Below are positions 31,587-40,204 of a DNA stretch of 64,000 nucleotides, one piece after another; within the stretch, counting starts at the first letter, position 1; each line of letters opens with the position of its first letter. Both the position numbers and the translations under genes were made by a program. Source of the DNA: DASQEH01 sp035633755 (GTDB taxonomy: Bacteria > Actinomycetota > Actinomycetes > Propionibacteriales > Nocardioidaceae); NCBI GenBank assembly GCA_035633755.1, contig DASQEH010000114.1, positions 5,145-69,144 of the forward strand. The letters are read 5' to 3'. The notes beneath the pieces are model-generated. The model ran no database searches. It was not told where the DNA came from and was given only the letters and a program-made list of their open reading frames with translations.

Positions 31587-32180
31587 TTGACCAAGCGTGG
31601 CGACTCTCTCGAGCTGGCTGTTCTCGGGCTGCTGCGGGAGGCCCCCATGCACGGCTACCAGTTGCGCAAGCGCGTCACCACGCTCCTCGGCTGGGGGCGG
31701 GTGCTCTCCTACGGTTCGCTCTACCCACGCCTCAAGCAGATGCTCCGTGAAGGCCTCATCGCTGAGCAACCCGGGGGCGCCGACGACGAGGGGGCCACCG
31801 GGCGGCGGGGCCGGATCGTGTACACGCTGACCCCCCAGGGCAGCGAGCGGTTCGCCCAGATCCTGTCCGCCACCGGCCCCAGCGCATGGGACGACGACAC
31901 CTTCGGGGTGCGCTTCGCCTTCTTCGCCGCGGCCACCACCGAGGCGCGGATCCGGATCCTCGAGGGCCGCCGGAGTCGACTTGAGGAGCGCCTCGACGGC
32001 GTCCGCACCGCCTTGGCCCGATCCCGTGAGCGTCTCGACAGCTACACGCTCGAGCTTCAGCGGCACCAGGCCGAGTCCGTCGAGCGTGAGGTCGGATGGC
32101 TCAACCAGTTGATTGCCAGCGAACGGACCTCCCAGGAGCTGCCGACATCACGTCCACCGCAGGGCACGCCACAGGAGTAG
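31587..32180 (+). CDS. PadR family transcriptional regulator
   Basis: A 197-residue regulator. The N-terminal winged helix (residues 8-85: LELAVLGLLREAPMHGYQLRKRV, then LYPRLKQMLREGLI) is standard PadR. The C-terminal part (about 105-185) is a long helical, Arg/Glu-rich dimerisation region. TTG 31587 is preceded by AGGAGAGGAA. It lies upstream of ino1 on the same strand, 78 bases apart, and could control ino1 or the divergent DUF5318-ponA unit. The ligand is unknown. Confidence 0.88.
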   Translation: MTKRGDSLELAVLGLLREAPMHGYQLRKRVTTLLGWGRVLSYGSLYPRLKQMLREGLIAEQPGGADDEGATGRRGRIVYTLTPQGSERFAQILSATGPSAWDDDTFGVRFAFFAAATTEARIRILEGRRSRLEERLDGVRTALARSRERLDSYTLELQRHQAESVEREVGWLNQLIASERTSQELPTSRPPQGTPQE

Positions 32181-32258
32181 CACTTCGACAACACTTCCCG
32201 CACGGCGGCGGCCTGGCGACATTCAGCCGTCGACAACGAACGCGAAAAGAGGAAACCC

Positions 32259-33338
32259 ATGGGCTCGGTTCGAGTAGCAGTCGTCGGCGTCGGAAACTGC
32301 GCCACCTCGTTGATCCAAGGTGTCCAGTACTACCGGGACGCCGACCCGTCGGAGGTCGTGCCAGGCTTGATGCACGTGCGCTTCGGGGACTACCACGTGA
32401 ACGACGTCGAGTTCGTGGCAGCCTTCGACGTCGACGCCAAGAAGGTCGGTTTCGACCTCTCCGAGGCGACGACCGCAAGTGAGAACAACACGATCAAGAT
32501 CGCGGACGTGCCACCTCTGGGCGTCCCGGTGCAGCGAGGACCCACCCTCGACGGCCTTGGCCGGTACTACCTCGAGACGATCGAGCAGAGCGACGCAGCG
32601 CCGGTCGACGTCGTCCGCGTCCTGCGCGAGACAGGTGCCGACGTCATGGTCTCCTACCTCCCGGTCGGCTCCGAGGAGGCGGACAAGTTCTATGCGCAGT
32701 GCGCGATCGACGCCGGCGTCGCCTTCGTCAACGCACTGCCCGTCTTCATCGCCTCCGACCCGGTGTGGGCCCAGAAGTTCGAGGATGCCGGCGTTCCGAT
32801 CATCGGTGACGACATCAAGTCGCAGGTCGGAGCCACGATCACGCACCGCGTGATGGCCAAGCTCTTCGAGGACCGCGGCGTCGTCCTGGACCGCACGTAC
32901 CAGCTGAACATCGGTGGCAACATGGACTTCAAGAACATGCTGGAGCGGGACCGGTTGCAGTCCAAGAAGGTGTCCAAGACCCAGGCGGTCACGTCCAACA
33001 TCGAGCACGAGCTCGGCGCCCGCAACGTCCACATCGGCCCCTCGGACTACGTGGCATGGCTCGACGACCGCAAGTGGGCCTACGTACGTATGGAAGCCCG
33101 CGCCTTCGGGAACGTGCCGCTCAACCTCGAGTACAAGCTCGAGGTGTGGGACTCGCCCAACTCGGCAGGCATCATCATCGATGCGATCAGGGCGGCCAAG
33201 ATCGCCAAGGACCGTGGAGTCGGCGGGCCGTTGCTGGCCGCGTCGTCGTACCTGATGAAGTCGCCGCCGGTGCAGCGACCGGACGACCTCGGGCGCGAGT
33301 CGGTGGAGGCGTTCATCCGCGGTGACGTCGTCCGCTGA
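32259..33338 (+). CDS. ino1: Inositol-3-phosphate synthase
   Basis: A 359-residue actinobacterial-type enzyme that converts glucose 6-phosphate to 1D-myo-inositol 3-phosphate with NAD+. The NAD site is VGVGNCATSLIQG. GDDIKSQVGATITHR and LNIGGNMDFKNML are family hallmarks, with the catalytic Lys region at the C-terminus. The product feeds phosphatidylinositol and mycothiol synthesis, and mycothiol is the main thiol in this phylum. AGAGGAA precedes ATG 32259. PadR lies just upstream. Confidence 0.95.
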   Translation: MGSVRVAVVGVGNCATSLIQGVQYYRDADPSEVVPGLMHVRFGDYHVNDVEFVAAFDVDAKKVGFDLSEATTASENNTIKIADVPPLGVPVQRGPTLDGLGRYYLETIEQSDAAPVDVVRVLRETGADVMVSYLPVGSEEADKFYAQCAIDAGVAFVNALPVFIASDPVWAQKFEDAGVPIIGDDIKSQVGATITHRVMAKLFEDRGVVLDRTYQLNIGGNMDFKNMLERDRLQSKKVSKTQAVTSNIEHELGARNVHIGPSDYVAWLDDRKWAYVRMEARAFGNVPLNLEYKLEVWDSPNSAGIIIDAIRAAKIAKDRGVGGPLLAASSYLMKSPPVQRPDDLGRESVEAFIRGDVVR

Positions 33339-33352
33339 CCTGCTGTCATCTC

Positions 33353-33371
33353 CCTGACGGGGCCCTTCAGG
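33353..33371 (+). terminator. Weak hairpin after ino1
   Basis: CCTGA (33353-33357) and TCAGG (33367-33371) bracket a GGGGCCC core, giving an interrupted 7-pair stem 15 bases after the ino1 stop. No U-tract follows. It may attenuate read-through into the MFS gene. Confidence 0.3.
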
Positions 33372-33399
33372 CTCGGTCGGTGCGGCAGACTGGGCAGCT

Positions 33400-34686
33400 A
33401 TGAGCGGTACCCGGGGGTTGCGGCACCTGCTCGCGGGTCAGCGCTTCCGCCAGCTCTTTGCGGTTCGCCTGAGCAGCCAGTTCGCGGACGGCATCTTCCA
33501 GGCGGCGCTCGCGTCCTACGTGTTGTTCTCTCCCGAGAGGCAGCCTGACGCCGGCGCGATCGCGCTCGCCCTCGCGGCTGTGTTGCTGCCGTTCAGTGTC
33601 CTTGGGCCCTTCGTCGGGGTGTTTCTCGACCGTTGGAACCGGCGCCAGATCCTGGTGTTCGGCAATCTCGTCCGCACCGTCCCCGTGGCGGCCACGGCTC
33701 TGGTCATCTCCTCGGGGGCTCACGACGTGCTGCTGGCTGTCCTGGTGATCGCTGCTCTCGCAGTCAACCGCTTCCTGCTCGCCGGGCTGTCGGCCGCCTT
33801 GCCCCGGGTGGTGTCTGCTCACGATTTGGTTCTCGCCAACTCCGTCACTCCGACCGGGGGCACGGTGGCATTCCTGCTGGGCCTTGGCGCGGCCACCGGC
33901 GTGCGACACATGCCTGGACCGGGAGGAGCTGACTCCTCGGTCGTTCTGCTGGCAACGGCCGGCTATTGCGCCGCGGCGGCGTTGGCCACCCGCATGCCGG
34001 TCACCTTGCTCGGGCCGGACGCCGCCGTTGACCAGCCGGCGATCCGCCAAGAGGTGAAAGCGGTGGTCGTCGGCCTGGCCGCCGGACTGCGGCACCTGCA
34101 ACGACGCTCGCGGGCCGCCGCCGCGCTCGCCGTGATCGCCGGGCACCGCTTCTTCTACGGCCTGTCCACCGTCGCGACGATCCTGCTCTACCGGAACTAC
34201 CTCAACGAGCCCGCCGACACTGAAGCCGGGCTGGCCGGGCTCTCTCTCGCGGTCGCGGTCTCGGGGGTGGGGTTCTTCCTGGCCGCCGTCCTGACACCGT
34301 ACGCCGCGCGTCGTTGGGGGAGCCCCACGTGGATCCTGGTCCTGCTCGGGTCCGCCTCCGTGGCCTCGGCGTGTCTTGGCCTGCTGTTCAGCGAGCGGTC
34401 GCTCCTGCTAGCCGCCTTCGTGCTCGGCCTGGCCTCCCAAGGGGTCAAGATCTGCGTCGACACCTTGGTGCAGACGTCGATCGACGACGCTTTCCGGGGG
34501 AGAGTGTTCTCGATCTACGACGTCGTGTTCAACGTCGCGTTCGTGGCCGCGGCCGCTGTGGCCGTCCTTGTGGTGCCGCCCGACGGCAGGTCGACCGGGC
34601 TGCTCGCCGGGATCTCGGTCGGGTACGCCGCCACCGCCGTGTCGTATGCGGTGTGGGCGCGCCGGCCGGCTCCCGCCCTGACGTGA
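33400..34686 (+). CDS. MFS transporter
   Basis: A 428-residue polytopic protein with about twelve helices. FVGVFLDRWNRRQILVFGN between helices 2 and 3 is MFS motif A. QFADGIFQAALASYVLF in helix 1 is typical of the MFS_3/enterobactin-exporter-like group. The substrate is unknown. CAGACT ends 8 bases before ATG 33400 and no RBS is visible, so the gene may be leaderless. It converges on cca. Confidence 0.85.
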   Translation: MSGTRGLRHLLAGQRFRQLFAVRLSSQFADGIFQAALASYVLFSPERQPDAGAIALALAAVLLPFSVLGPFVGVFLDRWNRRQILVFGNLVRTVPVAATALVISSGAHDVLLAVLVIAALAVNRFLLAGLSAALPRVVSAHDLVLANSVTPTGGTVAFLLGLGAATGVRHMPGPGGADSSVVLLATAGYCAAAALATRMPVTLLGPDAAVDQPAIRQEVKAVVVGLAAGLRHLQRRSRAAAALAVIAGHRFFYGLSTVATILLYRNYLNEPADTEAGLAGLSLAVAVSGVGFFLAAVLTPYAARRWGSPTWILVLLGSASVASACLGLLFSERSLLLAAFVLGLASQGVKICVDTLVQTSIDDAFRGRVFSIYDVVFNVAFVAAAAVAVLVVPPDGRSTGLLAGISVGYAATAVSYAVWARRPAPALT

Positions 34687-34740
34687 GGGTGGTACCTCAG
34701 AGCTCAACCCGGCGGTCCCATCGCCGTGTGGCAGTGCGGC

Positions 34741-36183
34741 TCACGCCGACTGAGACGCCCACCACGCCAGCAGCTCGACCCGGGCCCGCTCCGGACCCAA
34801 TGGCCCTTCGTCGATCCGCTTCTCGAGCAAGAACTCATAGGCTCGGCCCACCGTCGGACCCGGCTCGATGCCGAGGATCGCCATGATCTGCTGGCCATCG
34901 AGGTCGGGTCGCAGTGCAGCGAGCTCCTCCTCAGCCTGCAGCTGGGCGATCCGACGCTCGAGGTCGTCATAGGTGCGCCGCAAGCGCTCCGCTTTGCGCA
35001 CATTGCGGGTGGTGCAGTCCGCACGGGTCAGCACATGCAACCGATCGAGCAAAGGCCCAGCGTCTCGGACGTAGCGGCGCACGGCTGAGTCGGTCCACTC
35101 TCCGGAGCCATAGCCGTGGAAGCGCAGGTGCAGCTCCACCAACCGTGACACTGCCTTGACGTCGTCGTTGGCGAACCGCAGCGCCTTGAGCCGCTTGGTC
35201 GCCATCTTGGCCCCGACGACATCGTGGTGATGGAACGTGACCGAGCCGTCCCCAGAGAATCGCCGCGTCCGCGGCTTCCCGATGTCATGCAAGAGGGCCG
35301 CCAGTCGGGTGACGAGGTCCGGGGCTGGTACATCGAGACGGGCTTCCAGGGCGATCGCCTGCTCGAGCACCGTAAGGCTGTGCTCGTACACGTCCTTGTG
35401 CCGATGGTGCTCGTCGCGTTCGAGCTGGAGTGCCGGGAGCTCGGGGAGCACGCGGGCGGCGAGCCCGGTCTCGACAAGCAGGGTGAGCCCCGCCCGCGGC
35501 CGTTCGCACAGCACCAGCTTGACCAGCTCGTCACGCACCCGCTCCGCGGACACGATCGCCAGTCGGTCGGCCATGTCGGCCATGGCAGACCTGACCGCGG
35601 GAGCCACGCGGAAGTCCAGCTGGGCCGCGAACCTCGCAGCTCGCATCATTCTCAGTGGGTCGTCAGCGAAGGACTGCTGTGGCGCTGCGGGGGTCCGCAG
35701 CACCTTGTCGACGAGGTCCGCCATGCCGCCGAACGGGTCGACGAAACGCTGCTCCGGCAGCACCAGGGCCATCGCGTTGACGGCGAAGTCACGCCGGCTG
35801 AGGTCGCCTACGAGGTCATCGCCGTAGGTGACGTCCGGCCGCCTCGAGTCGCCGGTATACGTGTCGGACCGGTACGTGGTGATCTCCACCGTCCAGGTCC
35901 CCACCCGTGCGCCGATGGTGCCGAACTCGCGCCCGATGTCCCAGCGAGCATCCACCCAGCCGGCCAGGCAGGCCTCGATCTCGTCGGGCCGCGCCGACGT
36001 GGTGAAGTCAAGGTCACCAGAGAGCCGGCCCAGGAGCAGATCACGCACCGGACCTCCCACGAGTGCGATCTCGTGGCCGGCCGCCGAGAACCGCCGTCCT
36101 ACCTCGCTGATGACCGGCGCTGCCTTGACCAGCTCGCGCACCGCGGTGCGTTGCAACGAGGTGAGTGAGCGCGGGGTCGACAC
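34741..36183 (-). CDS. cca: CCA tRNA nucleotidyltransferase
   Basis: Class II tRNA nucleotidyltransferase of 480 residues that adds or repairs the 3' CCA end. The catalytic head shows ALVGGPVRDLLLGRLSGDLDFTT with the DxD pair, then RRDFAVNAMAL and the DDPLRMMRAARFAAQL (RRxxD-like) template motif. An HD domain follows (AALLHDIGKPRTR, HHHDVVGAKM), as in actinobacterial PcnA. GTG 36183 fits the family start. It is divergent from the envelope run that starts with DUF6049, the same order as Rv3907c-Rv3909 in mycobacteria. Confidence 0.94.
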   Translation of the reverse strand: MSTPRSLTSLQRTAVRELVKAAPVISEVGRRFSAAGHEIALVGGPVRDLLLGRLSGDLDFTTSARPDEIEACLAGWVDARWDIGREFGTIGARVGTWTVEITTYRSDTYTGDSRRPDVTYGDDLVGDLSRRDFAVNAMALVLPEQRFVDPFGGMADLVDKVLRTPAAPQQSFADDPLRMMRAARFAAQLDFRVAPAVRSAMADMADRLAIVSAERVRDELVKLVLCERPRAGLTLLVETGLAARVLPELPALQLERDEHHRHKDVYEHSLTVLEQAIALEARLDVPAPDLVTRLAALLHDIGKPRTRRFSGDGSVTFHHHDVVGAKMATKRLKALRFANDDVKAVSRLVELHLRFHGYGSGEWTDSAVRRYVRDAGPLLDRLHVLTRADCTTRNVRKAERLRRTYDDLERRIAQLQAEEELAALRPDLDGQQIMAILGIEPGPTVGRAYEFLLEKRIDEGPLGPERARVELLAWWASQSA

Positions 36184-36228
36184 GATGCACCACTGTATGA
36201 GCCGGGGGGTGATGATGTGCCCACCGGT

Positions 36229-36234
36229 TAGCAT
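36229..36234 (+). promoter_or_regulatory. Candidate -10 (TAGCAT) for the DUF6049-murJ unit
   Basis: TAGCAT ends 7 bases before GTG 36242, the start of a 9-codon ORF. Transcription from here would make that ORF leaderless. There is no convincing -35. Confidence 0.35.
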
Positions 36235-36241
36235 TTGGCGC

Positions 36242-36271
36242 GTGAGCACCCCGCCCGAAGCGTCCTGGTGA
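36242..36271 (+). CDS. 9-codon leader ORF overlapping the DUF6049 start
   Basis: GTG 36242 opens a 9-residue ORF (VSTPPEASW) whose TGA shares its last base with the ATG of the DUF6049 gene (TGATG). The DUF6049 start has no RBS. A leaderless ribosome could terminate here and restart at once. No direct support for expression; a GTG at 36268 could instead be the true DUF6049 start. Confidence 0.35.
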   Translation: MSTPPEASW

Positions 36272-38451
36272 TGACGCACCGGCGACGTGTGGCGGCTCTG
36301 CTCGCAGCGCTGGCGCTGACGGGCGGAGCTCAGTGGACGGCGGTGGACATCGCCGCCGGATCGGTGCCACCGGAGCGCCCGGCGGCTGCCGCGGCGCCCG
36401 GAGGTGCGCCGCACCGGAGCGTGGCGCAGGCACCCACGACGGTGACAGCTCGTCCCGCCCCCGACACCTCACCCGACCTCGACATGGCGATCACGTCAGT
36501 GTCTCCCGCCGGTCTCGATCCCACCAAGGCGCTGCGGATGTCAGGGACGGTGACCAACTCGGGCCCAACGCCCTGGAAGGAAGCGCAGGTGTACCTGTCC
36601 ATCGGGTACACGCCGGCGAGGAGCCAGGACGACCTCGAGGCTTTCGCCGCTGACACTGGCGGCTTCGGAATGACGATCAATGACCTCGACCTTTTCGACA
36701 GGATCGGTCGCCTGCGACCCGGCAGCAGCACCCCGTGGAACCTGTCCATCCCTTTCGAGCGGCTGCCCATCGACCGTTCTGCGGGTGTCTACCAGGTTGG
36801 GGCCACGTTGCTGGCCGGCACGCTCGAGGGCCGCGACGCCGTAGCCGACTCACGGGTGTCGACGACCATCGCCTACCTCCCCGATGTCGACGAGCAGCCC
36901 AACGTCACCGAGGTCGTCACTCTCGTCCCGATAGCGGCTCCCGTGCTCAGAGACGCCGAGGGCGTCTTCGTGGATGACAGGCTCGCCGGGATGCTGGACT
37001 ATGAGGGCCGGCTGCGCAACGTGCTTGACTTCGCCGAGCAGGCACCGGCGGGCAGCCTCGAGCTGGTCCTGGACCCGGCTCTGAGGAACGCCGTCAGGGC
37101 CATGGCGCGCGGGTACTTGGTGCGTTCCCTGACGCAGGCCAGTGACGAGGAGGTGCCACGGCCTGGAGTGGGACAGCAAGACGCCGCCGAATGGCTCGGC
37201 GACCTCGCGGCACTCACGCAACGCCATCGCGTCACGTTGCTTCCTTGGGGGAATCCCGCGACCACGTCCCTCGCGCGGGAAGGTATGCCGGGAATCGTGA
37301 GGGCCGCCGTCGAGTCCAGCCTGCGACTCGCTGATGCCTCGACCGGCCAAACGGTGACGGACTGGCAGCGCACCGGCGCGACGAGCCGGCGCGGGCTCAA
37401 GGCGTCCGATGAGGCTGGTGCCACGGTCCACGTCACCTCCGAGCGGAGCCTCCCGTCGCTGGCCGTGGATGACGAGGCGTTCCCGCCAAGCCTGGTGACG
37501 ATCTCCGTCGACGACGAGCGACTGCCGGTGGTGGTGACGCGCAGCGACGTCGGCGGACGAGACTTCACCGCAAGCATGTCAGCGGTGGACTTCCGGCAGT
37601 CTCTGATTGCCGAGGCGACGGTCCGAGCGCTCAGCGAGGACCGCCCGACGTCGGTGTTCGCAGCGCCGTTCAACTGGGATCCGGGCACCATGATCTCCGA
37701 AGCCGACATCGAGGCCGGGTACGACTTCCCGACGGTGTCGGCGCAGGGACTGTCGGGGCTCACGGCCCGACCCGCTCAGGACTACAGCGGAAAGTTGCGG
37801 CTGCTCAGGACGACACCGGAGCTGTCGGACGACATCCTCGACGCGATCCGCACCCTGCACGCGCACGGGAACGTGTACACCGAGCTGCTGTCCGAAGAGC
37901 GCGGGGTCGCGACCGACTTCACCCAGTCGCTGGCTCAGGCCGGCTCGGCGACCTGGAGCTCCGAACCGGCGCGAGGGGCCGCGTTGATCCGACAGCGTGC
38001 CCGCGGCATGGCCGAGGACCTGGCCAAAGTGACCGTGTCCGGTCCTGCCTTCGTAGCCATGTCCAGCAACACCGGACGGTTCCCCCTGACGGTCTTCAAC
38101 GGGCTCGACTTTCCCGTCACGGTAAGGATCTTGGTGAACCCCCTCAACAAGGCGCTGCAGATCTCGTCGCTCCCGGAGCTCCGCCTGGAGGCGGGCCAGA
38201 GCCGCGACATCGAGGTACAGAGCCGCGCCGACCGCTCGGGCCTCACCCAAGTCAAGGCCCGCCTGTCGACCGTCAACGACCGCTCCTTCGGGCGCCCCTT
38301 CAGCTTCAACATCCGCACGACCCAGATCGGTGTTGCGATCTGGGTTGCGATGGGCATCGGCATGGCGGCGCTGCTGATCTCCGCGGGCCGGCGACTGTAC
38401 GTGCGAGCCCGCGGCCGCGGCTTCAAGACCCGCGGGGAGACTACGGCGTGA
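36271..38451 (+). CDS. DUF6049 family secreted/membrane protein (Rv3909-like)
   Basis: A 726-residue envelope protein. Residues 1-27 form a signal sequence (THRRRVAALLAALALTGGAQ). A large extracytoplasmic region follows, with CARDB-like beta repeats (SGTVTNSGPTPWKEAQVYLSI, later FPLTVFNGLDFPVTVRILV). A TM helix near residues 690-710 (VAIWVAMGIGMAALLIS) and a basic cytoplasmic tail end the protein. The function is unknown, but it is always found just before murJ and is presumed to act in wall assembly. It overlaps murJ by 4 bases (GTGA). The start is ATG 36271, with GTG 36268 directly upstream. Confidence 0.83.
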   Translation: MTHRRRVAALLAALALTGGAQWTAVDIAAGSVPPERPAAAAAPGGAPHRSVAQAPTTVTARPAPDTSPDLDMAITSVSPAGLDPTKALRMSGTVTNSGPTPWKEAQVYLSIGYTPARSQDDLEAFAADTGGFGMTINDLDLFDRIGRLRPGSSTPWNLSIPFERLPIDRSAGVYQVGATLLAGTLEGRDAVADSRVSTTIAYLPDVDEQPNVTEVVTLVPIAAPVLRDAEGVFVDDRLAGMLDYEGRLRNVLDFAEQAPAGSLELVLDPALRNAVRAMARGYLVRSLTQASDEEVPRPGVGQQDAAEWLGDLAALTQRHRVTLLPWGNPATTSLAREGMPGIVRAAVESSLRLADASTGQTVTDWQRTGATSRRGLKASDEAGATVHVTSERSLPSLAVDDEAFPPSLVTISVDDERLPVVVTRSDVGGRDFTASMSAVDFRQSLIAEATVRALSEDRPTSVFAAPFNWDPGTMISEADIEAGYDFPTVSAQGLSGLTARPAQDYSGKLRLLRTTPELSDDILDAIRTLHAHGNVYTELLSEERGVATDFTQSLAQAGSATWSSEPARGAALIRQRARGMAEDLAKVTVSGPAFVAMSSNTGRFPLTVFNGLDFPVTVRILVNPLNKALQISSLPELRLEAGQSRDIEVQSRADRSGLTQVKARLSTVNDRSFGRPFSFNIRTTQIGVAIWVAMGIGMAALLISAGRRLYVRARGRGFKTRGETTA

Positions 38452-40118
38452 CGGACCGGGTCGAGGCGGAAGGCACGTCATCGAGCCTGCTGACCTCGAG
38501 CCGGCTGATGGCTGCGGGCACCATCGTCTCGCGCTTGACCGGGTTCGTGCGGGCCGGCTTGCTCGCCGCCGCAATCGGGGTCTCGCTGCACGCCGAGGTG
38601 TTCAACGTTGCCAACACCATCCCGAACAGCGTGTACATCCTGGTCGCCGGGGGGGTCTTCAACGCGGTCCTCGTCCCGCAGCTGGTCCGGGCAGCGAAGA
38701 CCGACGCCGACGGCGGCGACGACTACGCCAACCGCATCATCACCCTCGGGGCCGTCGTGCTGGCCGGCGTCACCGCCGTCCTCGTGCTGGCCGCGCCCGT
38801 CCTGCTGCAGGTGTTCGTGGACAGGAGCTTCTTCACAGACCCGGCGCTGGCGGCCCAGCGGGAGTCCCTGATCGACTTCACCCGCTGGTGCCTGCCGCAG
38901 ATCTTCTTCTACGGCATGTTCGTGCTGATCGGGCAGATCCTCAACGCGCGGGGCAGGTTCGGCCCCATGATGTGGACGCCCATCGCCAACAACCTCATCG
39001 CCATCGCGGTGATCGTGGCGTACCTGGTCGCGTACGGCGATCAGGCCGCTCGGGGGGGCTACACGACGAGCCAGGAGCTCCTTCTCGGCCTGGGATCAAC
39101 CCTGGGCATCGTGGCGCAGACGCTCCTGCTCCTTCCGTACCTCAGAGCCGCCGGCTTCTCCGTGCGGCCGCGCTTCGACTTCCGTGGCACCGGGCTGGGT
39201 CACACCCTCAGGCTGGGGATGTGGACAGTCGGCTTCGTCATCGTCAACCAGCTGGCCTTCTACGTGATGGTGCACCGGGCCACCGCGGGCACCGCGGACG
39301 TCGTCCGCGGCGACTCCGACGCCAGCGGCTACACCGTGTACTCCAACGCGTTCCTGCTCACCCAGGTGCCCCACTCGATCATCACGGTGTCGCTGGCGAC
39401 CGCTGCCATGCCCCTGCTGTCACGACTGGCTGCCGACCACCGGCTGTCCGAGGTCTCCGCGGAGATCACCTCCACGCTGCGCCTCGTCCTGTCAGTGATC
39501 GTGCCCTGCGCGGTGGCCCTCCTGGTGCTCGGAACCCCCATGTCGACGGTGCTGTTCAGCTGGGGCGCCGCCAGCGGCGAGACGGCCGCTCTTGGCGAGA
39601 CGCTGATGGCCTTCAGCATCGGGATGCTGATGTTCAGCGTCCACTACCTGGTGCTGCGGGGCTTCTACGCCCTGGAGGACACCAGGACCCCGTTCTTCAT
39701 CCAATGTCTGGTCGCCGCCGTCAACATCGCCTGCGCCATCGGCTTGACGATGGCCGTGGACCCGCGATTCGTGGCCCCTGCGCTCGCGCTGGCCTACGGT
39801 GCGTCCTACACCGTGGGTGCCGCGGTGTCCTTCACGGTGCTCTCACGGCGGCTCCGGAGCACCGACTCGCGCAGTCTGGCGCCGTTCGTGCTGCGCGTCC
39901 TGGTGGCCGGCGCCGCCGCCGGGGCGGTGACCTGGCTGTGCCTGCAGGGCCTGGAGGCGGCCGGGCTCAACGACTCGCGCAAGCCTGACTCGCTTGCCCT
40001 GCTCGGGCTCGGCGGCCTGACCGGCATGGTGTCCTACCTGGGCATGGCCAGGCTGCTGGGTGTCAGTGAGATCGCACGCATCCTGGGTCTTATGCAAACC
40101 CGCGCCAAACGCGGCTGA
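38448..40118 (+). CDS. murJ: Lipid II flippase MurJ (MviN)
   Basis: A 556-residue MOP-superfamily membrane protein with about fourteen helices. N-terminal SRLMAAGTIVSRLTGFVRAGLLAAAIG, then FNVANTIPNSVYILVAGGVFNAVLVPQLVRA and TRWCLPQIFFYGMFVLIGQILNARGRFGPMMW are typical MurJ motifs. It moves undecaprenyl-linked peptidoglycan precursor across the membrane. In mycobacteria this protein carries a C-terminal pseudokinase and discoidin-like region; here it ends after the membrane domain, and those domains are encoded by the next gene. GTG 38448 overlaps the DUF6049 stop. Confidence 0.94.
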   Translation: MTDRVEAEGTSSSLLTSSRLMAAGTIVSRLTGFVRAGLLAAAIGVSLHAEVFNVANTIPNSVYILVAGGVFNAVLVPQLVRAAKTDADGGDDYANRIITLGAVVLAGVTAVLVLAAPVLLQVFVDRSFFTDPALAAQRESLIDFTRWCLPQIFFYGMFVLIGQILNARGRFGPMMWTPIANNLIAIAVIVAYLVAYGDQAARGGYTTSQELLLGLGSTLGIVAQTLLLLPYLRAAGFSVRPRFDFRGTGLGHTLRLGMWTVGFVIVNQLAFYVMVHRATAGTADVVRGDSDASGYTVYSNAFLLTQVPHSIITVSLATAAMPLLSRLAADHRLSEVSAEITSTLRLVLSVIVPCAVALLVLGTPMSTVLFSWGAASGETAALGETLMAFSIGMLMFSVHYLVLRGFYALEDTRTPFFIQCLVAAVNIACAIGLTMAVDPRFVAPALALAYGASYTVGAAVSFTVLSRRLRSTDSRSLAPFVLRVLVAGAAAGAVTWLCLQGLEAAGLNDSRKPDSLALLGLGGLTGMVSYLGMARLLGVSEIARILGLMQTRAKRG

Positions 40119-40146
40119 CCGCAAGAGAACCGTCGCCCAGAAGACT

Positions 40147-40152
40147 TACGAT
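40147..40152 (+). promoter_or_regulatory. Candidate -10 (TACGAT) for the pseudokinase-sigM unit
   Basis: TACGAT lies 28 bases after the murJ stop and about 52 bases before GTG 40205. The -35 region (AGAGAA) is poor. It could give pseudokinase, sigM and the anti-sigma factor an independent mRNA. Confidence 0.3.
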
Positions 40153-40204
40153 GAGACGAGTTGTCTCGAGTGAGATCGCGCTCGCGTGGCCCGGACGGAG
40201 GACC

